A stretch of DNA of 64,000 bases from Rubellimicrobium arenae (GCF_017916275.1 NZ_JAFMST010000013.1:1-64000), one strand, 5' to 3'. Positions 17,807 through 27,312 are shown, numbered from the stretch's first letter. Numbers and translations: made by a program. The notes: generated from the sequence alone by a model not told the origin.

Positions 17807-18415
17807 TCAGTCCGCCTTTAGGCTGCAGGCTTCTTCGGCGCCGCCGAGCCATTGGAGCCACGCATCGTCAGCGTCCACCAGAAACACGCTGCCCAGATCT
17901 GACGTATAGCGGGTATGTTCCTCCCCGGGCTCTCCGACTGCCACATCGGTCTCGGGGCCGCGTTCGATGCGAACCGAAGGATGCTCGGTGTCGAAATAGC
18001 TCACCCGAATCTCGGCCGTGCTTCCGCAGCGGTACGTCGTGACCCAGGACGGTGCTTCGAGCGACCAGCCAGCGACCAGCTGGGCTTCCCTGTGCAGGTA
18101 GTTGGCCCTGACACACTCATTGGGGTAAAGTCCCTTCCAGCAGTCATCGCGACCCTTGATCCAGCCGCGCTGCGTGGCGCGCAGGTCGAGCAGGGCTGCT
18201 GGTGTCTGCGCCTGGGCTGCCGCCAGGGCCGCTTCGAAGCGGGCCTGCAGGTTGCGGTCGAGCCTGGCAAGTTCCGGATCCGAGCAGACCAACCTTTCAC
18301 CCCAGGTCGAAGCTTTCGCGCAATCGAAGGACGGACCGTCCTGGGCAAGGGCAGGGCCGGCGCCGGCCGCGAGAAGGGCCAGACTGCCGACGGCAAGCAG
18401 AGAGGGACACGACAT
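17807..18415 (-). CDS. Periplasmic LprI-like protein with MliC-like C-terminal domain
   Basis: The 202-residue product has a signal peptide (about 1-24, ending ALAQ). A LprI-type domain follows: FDCAKASTWGERLVCSDPELARLDRNL...RGWIKGRDDCW...CVRANYLHR, with conserved cysteines at both ends. The C-terminal half begins TTYRCGSTAEIRVSYF, the pattern of MliC-type lysozyme inhibitors (YxC followed by a beta sheet). Both folds occur in inhibitors of C-type lysozyme, so a role in protecting peptidoglycan is reasonable but inferred. A short inverted repeat (AGGCGGA...TCCGCCT, 17795-17817) overlaps its 3' end and may act as a terminator. Confidence 0.75.
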   Translation of the reverse strand: MSCPSLLAVGSLALLAAGAGPALAQDGPSFDCAKASTWGERLVCSDPELARLDRNLQARFEAALAAAQAQTPAALLDLRATQRGWIKGRDDCWKGLYPNECVRANYLHREAQLVAGWSLEAPSWVTTYRCGSTAEIRVSYFDTEHPSVRIERGPETDVAVGEPGEEHTRYTSDLGSVFLVDADDAWLQWLGGAEEACSLKAD

Positions 18416-18834
18416 GAGGCAACTCCATCAACTGGAGGCGTCATGCCCGACACCGCGCTGGGCCACCACGCAGGAATCCTGCCCTTGACGGGCCCGGAGG
18501 GCCACCATGTGCCGCGCCCGAGCATCCAACACAGCGCAGTGTCGGTCCATGGTATGGCTCCGGAGATCATCTCGTCTCCGCCGTCCCGCCCGGAATCAGG
18601 GGGTTGAGCAGGTCTTTGGACTCGATGAGAGCGTCGTCGTGCCTCATTCTCAATGCGCCTTCTCGGCTGCCCATCAGGCCTTGGACCCTGCCTTCGGAAC
18701 TCGCGAGCCCGCAGCCGCACAGAAACGGCGGGACCTGGGATCCGAGGCCAACTCCCGAGCGGTCGAGGTCAGGACAACCCGCCTTGAGCTGTGGGGGGCA
18801 CCTGTTAGCCAGTCATCATTTCCAGGAGGGATTG
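18416..18834. other. 419-base divergent promoter region
   Basis: The region separates the leftward LprI-like gene from the rightward secreted repeat protein. The rightward frame is open across much of it but has no family-like residues before the signal peptide at 18835. Confidence 0.45.
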
Positions 18835-20262
18835 ATGCTGACCTTTATTCAACTCCGCCGCCATGACCTGGCGCTCGCGCTGGCCTTCGCCTCGATCGTC
18901 TCGGGCGCCCAAGCGCAGGTGAACGAGCGCGTGGGCCTGTTTGCCGAGTCCGAGCGGTCCACCGCCAGCGCCGATGCCGCTCTCGACGGTGCGGGCGGGC
19001 TGCACATGGCTTATGTCCACTGGGAGCCCGAGGTCGAGGGTGCCGAGGCCGTGTACGCCACCTGTCCCGGAGGCCCGGCCGCCTGCGCCAGCTTCGACGC
19101 GTGGTCCACGGTGGAGATCATTCCGGCGGCGCGCCGGGTCCAAGTCGATGTGACCGCCGACGGGCGCCCACGCCTGCTCATCGTGAGCACCTCCCAGACC
19201 CAGAGCGGCGGACTCGACTACTCCTACGCCGAATGCGACGCGGGTTGCACCGACCGGGCCAACTGGACCGTGACCCCCATCGCGATGAGTTGGGACAACT
19301 CGATGTCGGCGATCATGGCCGACCGGACGCCACAGCGGACCTTTCTCCTGGACCCGGCGGGCCGCCCGCAGTTCCTCTATTCCGATCGCAACTATTTCGT
19401 GGAGCCCGATCATTACGGCACCTTCTGGATGACCTGCAAAGCGGACTGCACGGATCGGGCCAACTGGACCGAAACCGACATCGCACGTCACTCCGAGTAC
19501 GACACCGAGATCTTCGACGCTCCCGCCCTGGCGCTCTCGCCGGATGGGAAGCCCCGCATCGTAAGCCGGATCTTCGCGCTCGGGGAAAACGGCGAGGACG
19601 CCCCCGAGGGGCTTTATTACCTTGCCTGTGATGCGGTCTGCACGCAGGGAGCGAGTTGGCGCCGGGTCCTGCTCAGCGACGCCGGTTCAGGATCCTACCC
19701 CTCTCCCGGATGGGATCTTGAGGTCGATCCGCAGGGCCGCCCCCGCATCGCCTTCTTCGCCGGCGACGGCATGGAGCAGGCGGACCTGTCCCACACGCTC
19801 ATTTACCTGTGGTGCGACGGACCGGATTGCCTGACCTCGGACGAGGCCTGGATGGGCACCGTCGTAGTGGGCGAGGGGCATGGAGAGATGGTGGACCTCG
19901 AACTGACTCCCGACGGGCGGCCGCGCATGGCGTTCCGCGCCAATGGGGGCGAACTCGCCTTTTCCGCCTGCGACACGGGCTGCGAGACACAGGACCAGGC
20001 CGTCTGGGTCTCGAACCTGATCGAAGGGCAGGGTGAACTCGCGACCGAGCGGCCCACCGCGCTGCCCTTCACCTGCGACGGCGAGGTCTGGGAAGGCCTT
20101 GGGCCGCAACTCCTCCTCCCGGCCGATGGCCGGCCGCTCGTGGCCTACGACATCTCGGTCGAAGGGCGCTGCCTTTACGAGGACAGGGAGCAGCCCGCGG
20201 AGGTCTACTACGACTTCCACGGGCTCTGGCGCGGCGCCCGGATGGTGACCTTCGCGCCATGA
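18835..20262 (+). CDS. Secreted repeat protein with Cys-x3-Cys...Trp units, function unknown
   Basis: The 475-residue protein has a signal peptide (about 1-26, ending AQAQ). I count about six irregular repeats of some 60-70 residues. Each has a strand signature such as DGRPRLLIV, DPAGRPQFLY, SPDGKPRIV, DPQGRPRIAFF or TPDGRPRMAF. Each is paired with a cysteine motif such as CDAGCTDRANW, CKADCTDRANW, CDAVCTQGASW or CDGPDCLTSDEAW. The arrangement suggests a six-bladed beta-propeller stabilised by one disulfide per blade. I do not recognise a named family. The start ATG has CAGGAGGG seven bases upstream, and no partner gene adjoins it. Confidence 0.75.
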   Translation: MLTFIQLRRHDLALALAFASIVSGAQAQVNERVGLFAESERSTASADAALDGAGGLHMAYVHWEPEVEGAEAVYATCPGGPAACASFDAWSTVEIIPAARRVQVDVTADGRPRLLIVSTSQTQSGGLDYSYAECDAGCTDRANWTVTPIAMSWDNSMSAIMADRTPQRTFLLDPAGRPQFLYSDRNYFVEPDHYGTFWMTCKADCTDRANWTETDIARHSEYDTEIFDAPALALSPDGKPRIVSRIFALGENGEDAPEGLYYLACDAVCTQGASWRRVLLSDAGSGSYPSPGWDLEVDPQGRPRIAFFAGDGMEQADLSHTLIYLWCDGPDCLTSDEAWMGTVVVGEGHGEMVDLELTPDGRPRMAFRANGGELAFSACDTGCETQDQAVWVSNLIEGQGELATERPTALPFTCDGEVWEGLGPQLLLPADGRPLVAYDISVEGRCLYEDREQPAEVYYDFHGLWRGARMVTFAP

Positions 20263-20604
20263 CCCCTCCCGCGCGGTCGCCCTCGCGTTCGTCTCCAGCT
20301 TTCCCAACTCAGGCGGGAGCGCCTCCGGCCACACCCTTTGCAGGCCCGTAGGGCCGCGCTCGATACGTGAATGGCGCTTTGCCTCACGGGTGATCCGGCG
20401 AGCCCGCCCGAACAGAACCTGCTCCGCGGAGATCTGACGGCAATCTCATCAGCAACGGATGCCGAGAGGGCGAAGGGCTGGAACGATGCCGGAATCCCGA
20501 AGCTGTGGAAAAGTACAAAGATGTTGACGGACCTCGCCCGCTCGTGATCGGACTTAGGCGTCACGCCGGTTCGGGGGGGACCGGTCGCGATCGGAGGAGG
20601 GCCC
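20263..20604. other. 342-base region upstream of the ABC transporter operon
   Basis: No supported gene is visible. The promoter of the four-gene transporter operon should lie here. The start at 20605 is preceded by CGGAGGAGGGCCC. Confidence 0.45.
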
Positions 20605-22110
20605 ATGATCCCATTGCGGGTCACGGACGTGTCAAAGTCTTACGGAGGTGTCCAGGCGCTGAAGCCGACCTCGTTCGATGTGCGGGCTGGCGAGATCCAT
20701 GCGTTGCTGGGGGAAAACGGTGCCGGGAAATCGACCCTGATCCGCATCATGTCGGGCCTCATCGCACCCGACAGCGGCGCAATCGAGATCGACGGGGAGA
20801 TCGTACATTTCCGCTCTCCGCGTGATGCCACGCGACATGGCGTGGTGACGGTTCACCAGGAGCTTCTGCTGTTCCCGGACCTGAGCATCGCCGAGAACAT
20901 CTGCATGGCCGATGACGCGGGTCCGTTCGGCCACATCGATCGCGATGCCCAGGTCAGGAAGGCGCGCCAGCTTCTGGCGGAGCTCGACTCGGCCGATCTC
21001 GATCCCGAGATGCCGGTGCGCCACCTGTCCGTCGCACAGCGCCAGCGCGTCGAGATCGCCCGTGCCCTTGGACGGCAGGCCAAGGTGCTGATCATGGACG
21101 AGCCGACCGCCTCGCTGGCCGACGCCGACGTGGCGCGCCTTGTCGCCATCGTCCAGCGCCTGCGCGGGCGCGGCGTGGGTATCGTCTATGTCAGCCACAA
21201 GTTGTCCGAGGTGCGACTGCTGGCCGATCGCGTGACCGTCCTCCGGGACGGCCGCTTCGTCGATACCCGCGAGGCCAAGGGCATGACCGAGGCCGACATG
21301 ATCGCCCTGATGGTCGGCCGCAGCATCTCCGAACTGTATCCCAAGGGCGAATCGCGGATCGGGGCCGAAGTGCTCCGGGTCGATGGTCTGACCCTCGCGC
21401 CGCGTGTGCGGAACATCTCCTTCACCTTGCGCGCGGGCGAGATCCTTGGCTTGGCGGGCCTTGTCGGGGCTGGTCGAACCGAAGTGGCCCGCCTTCTGTT
21501 CGGGCTGGACCGGCCCAGCAGCGGCCGGATCTTCCTGGACGGACGAGAGGTGAGCGTGTCCTCTCCGGAGGCCGCGGTGGCGCTGGGGATCGCCTACGTC
21601 CCCGAGGATCGTGGGGCTCAGGGCCTGGTCAAGACGATGCCGGTGTCCGCCAACGTGACCATGGCCTCCTTGGGTCAACTCCTTCGGGGTCCGTTCCTGT
21701 CGCGAAGCACCGAATATGCCGCGGGCGCGGAGGCCATACGCCGGCTTGGCATCCGTGCGCCGCGCGGGCCCCAGCACCTTGCGGGCAAGCTGTCGGGAGG
21801 GAACCAGCAGAAGGTGGTCATCGCCAAATGGCTTCGCACGGCGCCTCGCGTCCTTATCCTCGACGAACCCACGCGGGGGGTCGACGTCGGCGCCAAGGCC
21901 GAGATCCATGCCCTCATGGGTGACCTGACGCGACAAGGCCTGGCGATCCTGATGATCTCGAGCGAGCTTCCCGAAGTCCTGGGCATGAGCGACCGCGTCC
22001 TCGTGGTGAGCCAGGGCCGCATGACCGGCCTGTTCGAGCGCGCGGACGCCACGCCCGAACGGGTCGGCGCGGCCATGGTCGCCGAGATGCAGGAGGCGAC
22101 TGCGTCATGA
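20605..22110 (+). CDS. Sugar/autoinducer ABC transporter ATP-binding protein (RbsA/LsrA/RhaT-like)
   Basis: The 501-residue protein holds two fused ABC domains. The first has Walker A GENGAGKST (about 37-45), the signature region LSVAQRQRVEIARAL and Walker B LIMDEPTASL. The second has a degenerate Walker A (GLVGAGRTE) with intact LSGGNQQKVVIAKWL and LILDEPTRGVDVG. A catalytic N-half and a weaker C-half are typical of carbohydrate CUT2 importers. It overlaps the next gene by four bases. It energises import through the two permeases encoded downstream. Confidence 0.93.
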   Translation: MIPLRVTDVSKSYGGVQALKPTSFDVRAGEIHALLGENGAGKSTLIRIMSGLIAPDSGAIEIDGEIVHFRSPRDATRHGVVTVHQELLLFPDLSIAENICMADDAGPFGHIDRDAQVRKARQLLAELDSADLDPEMPVRHLSVAQRQRVEIARALGRQAKVLIMDEPTASLADADVARLVAIVQRLRGRGVGIVYVSHKLSEVRLLADRVTVLRDGRFVDTREAKGMTEADMIALMVGRSISELYPKGESRIGAEVLRVDGLTLAPRVRNISFTLRAGEILGLAGLVGAGRTEVARLLFGLDRPSSGRIFLDGREVSVSSPEAAVALGIAYVPEDRGAQGLVKTMPVSANVTMASLGQLLRGPFLSRSTEYAAGAEAIRRLGIRAPRGPQHLAGKLSGGNQQKVVIAKWLRTAPRVLILDEPTRGVDVGAKAEIHALMGDLTRQGLAILMISSELPEVLGMSDRVLVVSQGRMTGLFERADATPERVGAAMVAEMQEATAS

Positions 22111-23081
22111 CAGCCATACCCCATCGATCGTCGCAGGGGCGCATTGGTCGGGCGCTGGTCGGGCACGGCCAGGTTCTGGTCGTGCTGGGCGCCATCATCG
22201 CCCTGTTCATCGGCGTGAGCTTCGTGAACGCGCGGTTCCTCAGTCCCGCCAACCTGACGACGATCTTCTCGGGCAACGCCTATATCGCTGTTGCGGCCAT
22301 CGGGATGACGATGGTCATCATCACCGGCCACATCGATGTCTCCGTCGGCGCGCTGATCGGGGTCCTGGCCACGGTGGCCGGCACGCTTGCCGTTGCGGGC
22401 TGGCCGATGTGGCTCGTCTGGTTGGCTCCCCTCGTGATCGGGGTGGCGGTGAACGCCGCGGCGGGCTGGCTGGTCGCCTATGCCCACATCCCATCCATCG
22501 TGCTGACGCTGGGCCTTCTTTCCATTCTGAAAGGCGGCCTGATCGTGGTGACCGGGGGCGAGTGGATCACCGACCTGCCGCCCGGGTTCTTCCTGGCGCA
22601 AAGGGACGTGTTCGGGCTGCCGCTGCCCCTTGTGGTCATGACGGTACTGACGCTCGCCGCTGCATGGTGGATGGCGCATTTCCGCTTCGGCCGCACGATC
22701 TACGCCGTTGGAAGCAATCTCGAGGCCGCTCGGGCCATCGGCATCTCCGTGGAACGAACCACCGTGGGTGTGTTCGCCTTGCATGGGCTGTTCGCGGGCA
22801 TCTCGGCCGTGCTGTTCGCCACGCAGCTGACCACGATCCAGTCCACCGTGCCCCCGAACCTCGAACTGGTCATCATCACCGCCTGCGTGATCGGTGGCGT
22901 CTCGATCCTGGGCGGGGTCGGGACGGTGATCGGTGCGGCGCTGGCCACCATCTTCTTCGCCACGATCACCTCGGCGATGATCTTCACCAACGTATCGGCC
23001 TACTGGCTGAGGGCGGTGATCGGGGGGCTGATCCTGATCACCGTGCTGGCCGACGTCGCGCGCCGAAGGGGGCAAGCATGA
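22107..23081 (+). CDS. CUT2 ABC transporter permease 1 (LsrC/RhaP-like)
   Basis: The 324-residue inner-membrane protein has about ten helices and the CUT2 permease signature ITGHIDVSVGALIGVLATVAG near the middle. The late motifs IGGVSILGGVGTVIGA contact the ATPase. Its start overlaps the ATPase stop and its stop overlaps the next permease start (ATGA at 23078-23081). Two different permeases in one operon point to the Lsr/Rha branch rather than the single-permease Rbs branch. Confidence 0.9.
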   Translation: MTAIPHRSSQGRIGRALVGHGQVLVVLGAIIALFIGVSFVNARFLSPANLTTIFSGNAYIAVAAIGMTMVIITGHIDVSVGALIGVLATVAGTLAVAGWPMWLVWLAPLVIGVAVNAAAGWLVAYAHIPSIVLTLGLLSILKGGLIVVTGGEWITDLPPGFFLAQRDVFGLPLPLVVMTVLTLAAAWWMAHFRFGRTIYAVGSNLEAARAIGISVERTTVGVFALHGLFAGISAVLFATQLTTIQSTVPPNLELVIITACVIGGVSILGGVGTVIGAALATIFFATITSAMIFTNVSAYWLRAVIGGLILITVLADVARRRGQA

Positions 23082-24037
23082 GTCCGACGTCCGGGCGCCT
23101 TAATCTTCTCCTCAGCCACGAGGCGATGCTGGCCATCCTGCTGGCCGTCACGCTCCTGATCCTGTCGCTCCTGTCGGACAGCTTCTTCAGCACGGCCAAC
23201 CTGCTGAACCAGGTGCGCCTGACGGCAGAGATCGGACTGATCACACTCGCGATGACCCTGGTCATCATCACGGGTGGAATCGATCTGTCCGTCGGTTCGA
23301 TCGCCGGGCTGTCGGCGATCATGCTGGGCCTCCTGTGGCAGAAGGCAGGGCTGCCCCTCCCACTGGCCGCGGTGACCTCGCTGGGCATCGCGGTGCTGGC
23401 GGGCCTGGGCAACGGCGTGATTATCACGCGCTTCCGCGTACCGCCCCTGATCGCGACTCTGGCCACCATGGCCTTCTACCGCGGCCTGGCCGAAGGCTTC
23501 AGCCAGAGCCGATCCGTCCGGGGCTACCCGGAGGGATTCTACATCCTTGGCCAAGGCGAGGTCCTCGGCTTGCCCACGCAGGTCTGGATCCTCATCGTGG
23601 CGGCGGTCCTGGTCGGCACGGCGCTGTCGGCAACCGCCTTCGGCCGGACGGTCTTCGCAATCGGCGCCAATGAAACGGCCGCCCGCTTCTCGAGCCTGCC
23701 GGTCGACCGCGTGAAGCTGATCGTCTACGGGCTGTCCGGTTTCATGTCAGGCCTGTCCGGTCTCCTGCTTGTGTCGCGGGTGACCACCACGCGGTCCGAC
23801 ATGGGGATGGGGTGGGAGCTGGACGCGATCACCGCCGTCGTCCTGGGCGGCGCCAGCATCTTCGGCGGCCGGGGAACGGTGCTGGGCAGCGTGCTGGCCC
23901 TGGCGCTGATCCAGTGCCTCAAGAGCGGCCTGTCCCTGGCCGGGGTCAAGGCGGACGGGACCATCGTGCTGATCGGCCTGTTCCTGATCGGCGCCGTCCT
24001 GCTCGGAAATCTGATGGACCGCATCGCGGCCCGTTGA
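23078..24037 (+). CDS. CUT2 ABC transporter permease 2 (LsrD/RhaQ-like)
   Basis: This is a 319-residue multi-helix protein with IITGGIDLSVGSIAGLSAIMLG and VLGGASIFGGRGTVLGSVLALALIQ, the counterparts of the motifs in the first permease. It should pair with that protein to form a heterodimeric channel. The start overlaps the preceding stop by four bases. The binding-protein gene follows after 61 bases with its own strong ribosome binding site. Confidence 0.9.
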   Translation: MSPTSGRLNLLLSHEAMLAILLAVTLLILSLLSDSFFSTANLLNQVRLTAEIGLITLAMTLVIITGGIDLSVGSIAGLSAIMLGLLWQKAGLPLPLAAVTSLGIAVLAGLGNGVIITRFRVPPLIATLATMAFYRGLAEGFSQSRSVRGYPEGFYILGQGEVLGLPTQVWILIVAAVLVGTALSATAFGRTVFAIGANETAARFSSLPVDRVKLIVYGLSGFMSGLSGLLLVSRVTTTRSDMGMGWELDAITAVVLGGASIFGGRGTVLGSVLALALIQCLKSGLSLAGVKADGTIVLIGLFLIGAVLLGNLMDRIAAR

Positions 24038-24098
24038 ACCCGTCTCGCGCAAGCCGGCGACAGACCGGGAAGCGCGGATCAACAGAGGAGGAGACTGA

Positions 24099-25205
24099 AT
24101 GAAACCCGTGTTCCACATGGCGGTCCTGGCCGGCCTGATGTCGGCCAGCAGCGCCCTTGCTCAATCCGCCTGGACGGGCGGTGACGACCTGCCGACCAAC
24201 CCCTTGCCCTGCGACGGAAGCCCCGCCGCTCCGGCGGCGCTGCCCTACGACGGAGCCACGCCCGCGAACGCCCCGGACCGCGCGGGCCAGCCGATCACGG
24301 TGGTGGACGTGCCCAAGCTGGTGGGGATCGGCTATTTCAACGCGACCTCCAAGGGCATCGCCGAGGCGGCGGCCGAACTCGGCAACATGACCGTCACGAC
24401 CGACGGACCGACCGAGGCCAACATCGACGACCAGATCACGATCCTCGACAACTACATCACCCAGGGCGTGGACGGCATCCTGTTCGCCGCGAACGACCCG
24501 GTTGCCATCGCTCCGGTCCTCAGGAAGGCCCTGGAGGCGGGGATCAACGTCGTGGGCTACGACGCCAACGCCGAGCCCGACGCGCGTCAGTGGTTCGTGA
24601 ACCAGGCCGAGTTCAATGGCGTCGCCAAGTCGCTGATCGACAGCCTCGTGGCCGAGACCGGCCCCGAAGGCAAGTTCGCCATCGTGACCTCCACATTCAC
24701 CACGCCGAACCAGGCCCGCTGGATCGCCGAGATGTCCGCCTACGCGGCCCAGTGCTATCCGCAACTCGAGTGGCTGGAAACGGTCGAGGCGCAGGAGGAC
24801 AACATCCTGTCCTTCAACCAGGCCAACACGCTCCTCACCAAGTACGGCGAGGACATGAACGGCATCATCGGCATGACCTCGGTCGCCACGCCCGCCGCCG
24901 CCGACGCCGTCACGCAGTCCGGCAACTGCGGCAAGGTCGCCGTTGTCGGCTTGGCCACGCCGAACGCGATGAAGCCCTATCTCGCGTCCGGCTGCGTCAA
25001 GTCGGCCGTCCTGTGGAATCCCGTCGATCTGGGCTATGCAGCGGCGCAGGTGCTTCGGGCGGCGGCGGACGGGACCCTGACGCCGGGGGACACGTCGGTC
25101 CAGGCGGGCCGCTTGGGCGAACTTCAGGTGATCAACGGCTCCGAGATCCTGCTGGGTTCCCCGTTCGTCTTCACGCAGGAGAATGCCGGCGAGTTCGACT
25201 TCTGA
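24099..25205 (+). CDS. CUT2 ABC transporter substrate-binding protein (LsrB/RhaS-like)
   Basis: The 368-residue periplasmic protein has a signal peptide (about 1-22, ending ALAQ). The type I binding fold starts at KLVGIGYFNATSKGIAEAA, followed by DGPTEANIDDQITILDNYITQGVDGILFAAND and later VVGYDANAEPDARQWFVNQ. These segments resemble the AI-2-binding LsrB and rhamnose-binding RhaS proteins. There is an unusual 60-residue Pro/Ala-rich stretch before the fold. AGGAGGAG lies seven bases before the ATG, consistent with higher expression than the permeases. The ligand cannot be fixed from sequence because no sugar kinase or lsrK/lsrR gene is nearby. Confidence 0.88.
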   Translation: MKPVFHMAVLAGLMSASSALAQSAWTGGDDLPTNPLPCDGSPAAPAALPYDGATPANAPDRAGQPITVVDVPKLVGIGYFNATSKGIAEAAAELGNMTVTTDGPTEANIDDQITILDNYITQGVDGILFAANDPVAIAPVLRKALEAGINVVGYDANAEPDARQWFVNQAEFNGVAKSLIDSLVAETGPEGKFAIVTSTFTTPNQARWIAEMSAYAAQCYPQLEWLETVEAQEDNILSFNQANTLLTKYGEDMNGIIGMTSVATPAAADAVTQSGNCGKVAVVGLATPNAMKPYLASGCVKSAVLWNPVDLGYAAAQVLRAAADGTLTPGDTSVQAGRLGELQVINGSEILLGSPFVFTQENAGEFDF

Positions 25206-25217
25206 ACCGTATCTGCG

Positions 25218-25246
25218 CCGGCCGCGGGGGCTTCCCTCGCGGCCGG
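25218..25246 (+). terminator. Hairpin terminator of the ABC transporter operon
   Basis: An inverted repeat with 12-base arms and one mismatch (CCGGCCGCGGGG / CCTCGCGGCCGG, loop GCTTC) lies 12 bases after the binding-protein stop. The stem is very GC-rich; no long T run follows, which is common in high-GC genomes. Confidence 0.7.
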
Positions 25247-25706
25247 TCAACCAGATCCGCCTGAGGGCGTCCCCGTGGCGCACACCCTCTGGCCGCCCGG
25301 TCCGCAGGCCGAACCGGGCTGCCGCTCCGGTCGGGCGGCGGGCGCCCCGCGCTGCCTGACAACTGGCGCATCCGCTCGGATGGAAACCGCTTCACATCTG
25401 TCTTGAGGGCGCCCCGGGCGTCCTGCGCTTCGACGCCGGGGTGCATGCGAAGAAGCCACGTATCGTCTGCGGGCCACGCGTGGCCCAGGACCGAAACAGG
25501 TCATCCGTGCGACGGCTCGAAGGTAGGTGGGGCGCAAACACGTATGATTTTCACGCAAGTGTCACGCTGGTGATGACGAACGCAGGACGCGTGGGCTCCA
25601 TAAGCGGCCCACCGGATCGCGAGGTCGTGCGGGCTCATGCAGTTGGGTGCAGCCGCACGCCTCCGACCCGGCACCGACGTTTGTGACCTGTTTCAAGGAA
25701 ATGATC
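25247..25706. other. 460-base gap upstream of the DUF1127 gene
   Basis: No supported gene is visible. A locally AT-richer patch at about 25535-25565 (ACGTATGATTTTCACG) is a plausible promoter area for the small DUF1127 gene. Confidence 0.45.
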
Positions 25707-25955
25707 ATGACCAGTCACATTGTTCCCGGCTCTGGCCGTCCGTCTTGGCTTCGCCTGTCCGACGCCCTCCGGGCTGCTGGCCAAGCCCTGGGCGCCGCTC
25801 GCACCAGGCGGGCCAAGCGGAGGAAGCTCGATGCCCTGAGCGATCATCTCCTGCGCGACATGGGTGTGCGCCGGGATGAGATCGCCGACGGCGTCACGGC
25901 TGCCAGCAGCCGGCTTGGCCCCGAGATCAGGCTGCACACGACACTTTTCGTCTGA
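25707..25955 (+). CDS. DUF1127 family small protein
   Basis: The 82-residue basic protein has the C-terminal DUF1127 signature LDALSDHLLRDMGVRRDEI. Such small, Arg-rich proteins are abundant in alphaproteobacteria; some members affect phosphate metabolism and RNA turnover. ATG 25707 is preferred over the ATG at 25701 because AAGGA then has a normal spacing. It stands alone between the transporter operon and the RTX gene. Confidence 0.85.
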   Translation: MTSHIVPGSGRPSWLRLSDALRAAGQALGAARTRRAKRRKLDALSDHLLRDMGVRRDEIADGVTAASSRLGPEIRLHTTLFV

Positions 25956-26244
25956 TCGGTTTCACGGGCACCGGGAGAGCAACCCGGCGCGGGATGCCTC
26001 TCCCCAGGAGTAGCCGGCAGCCAGCCTCTTGAGGTGGCGCGCCGAGCCACGCGTCCCGGCTGTCCACTCTGTTCGAGATCCACCCGCCTGCGGCCGCACG
26101 GAACTCCGCCGTGTCGGCGGGAGGCCGTGCGCGTCAGTGGCGCGTGCGGTGGGCCGCATTCGCAAAAGGCCGGGTTCATCCGGGCTTTCTTCCCACGCGC
26201 CAATTCCAATCCGGCGCATTCATCAATCCAAGGACATACTGAAC

Positions 26245-27312
26245 ATGGCACGATTTGACGGCACCAACCTTGCGGACATTCTGAACGGCACCGATCTGGC
26301 CGACCTGATGTTCGGGAACGGCGGCAACGACTGGATCCGGGGCAATGGCGGCAACGACACCATTCGCGGCGGCTCGGGCTCGGACATTCTGGAGGGCAAT
26401 GCTGGCGACGATATCATCTTCGCCGACTCCACCTCCAGCACCGGTGGCGAGGACGTCCTCTTTGGCGGCGCTGACTCCGACATCCTCGTGAGCGGCACCG
26501 GCAAGGACCACTTCAATGGCGGCTCGGGCATCGACGCCGCCAGCTGGCAGGAGTCGAACTTTGCCGTAGCGGCAGACATCGACACCGGACGCGCGACCAA
26601 CGGCGGCATCGAGGATACCTTCACCCTCATCGAGAACCTGATCGGCAGCCGCTTCGGTGACACCCTGAAGGGCGATGAGGGCAGCAATGGCCTCTTCGGC
26701 GGCGACGGCGCCGACATGCTGTTCGGGCGGGCTGGAAACGATCACCTTTCGGGCGGCGCGGGGAACGACACGCTCGACGGCGGCTCGGGATTCAACACCC
26801 TGAAGGGCGGGGCGGGCTTCGACACGGCGGACTACACGGCCGCGGTCGGGGGGGTCAGCGTGGATCTGAACAGTGGCCAGGCGATCACCGACGATCGCGT
26901 GGACTCCCTGACCGAGGTCGAAGGCGTTCGCGGCACGAACCTGGCGGATCGCATCGTCGGCAACGTCTTCGGCAACCTGCTTTCTGGCAACGGCGGCAAC
27001 GACACGATCAACGGTGGCCAGGGGAACGACATCCTCGTCGGCGGCACCGGGGCGGACACCTTTGCCTTCCGGGCGGTCACGCCGAAGTTCGGCTCGGAGG
27101 TGGACTCGGGAGTCGACCGCATCTCCGATTTCAGCCGGAGCCAGCGCGATCGTATCGACCTTTCCGACCACGAGGATGCCGTGGACTTCGCCACGTTGCG
27201 CTCCCAGGCGAGCCAGTTCGGGACCGATACGCATCTGCTGCTCGGGGACGACACCATCGTGATCGAGGACGTCGCGCTGAGCCAGCTGAGCGCTGACATG
27301 TTCGTTTTCTGA
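26245..27312 (+). CDS. RTX-type calcium-binding secreted protein
   Basis: The 355-residue acidic protein has no N-terminal signal peptide. It contains many GGxGxDxhx nonapeptides (such as FGNGGNDWIRGNGGNDTIRGGSG at about 25-47, and again at about 145-185 and 245-270), which form calcium-filled parallel beta rolls. The C-terminus (GADTFAFRAV...VDRISDFSRSQRDRIDLSDHE) matches the serralysin-type C-terminal module that carries the type I secretion signal. No catalytic domain is present. The ABC/MFP secretion genes are not in this window. A matching hairpin terminator follows. Confidence 0.88.
   Translation: MARFDGTNLADILNGTDLADLMFGNGGNDWIRGNGGNDTIRGGSGSDILEGNAGDDIIFADSTSSTGGEDVLFGGADSDILVSGTGKDHFNGGSGIDAASWQESNFAVAADIDTGRATNGGIEDTFTLIENLIGSRFGDTLKGDEGSNGLFGGDGADMLFGRAGNDHLSGGAGNDTLDGGSGFNTLKGGAGFDTADYTAAVGGVSVDLNSGQAITDDRVDSLTEVEGVRGTNLADRIVGNVFGNLLSGNGGNDTINGGQGNDILVGGTGADTFAFRAVTPKFGSEVDSGVDRISDFSRSQRDRIDLSDHEDAVDFATLRSQASQFGTDTHLLLGDDTIVIEDVALSQLSADMFVF

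Noticed and set aside
17300-17860. Possible transposase remnant
   Set aside because: Neither strand shows a DDE motif, a helix-turn-helix or terminal inverted repeats.
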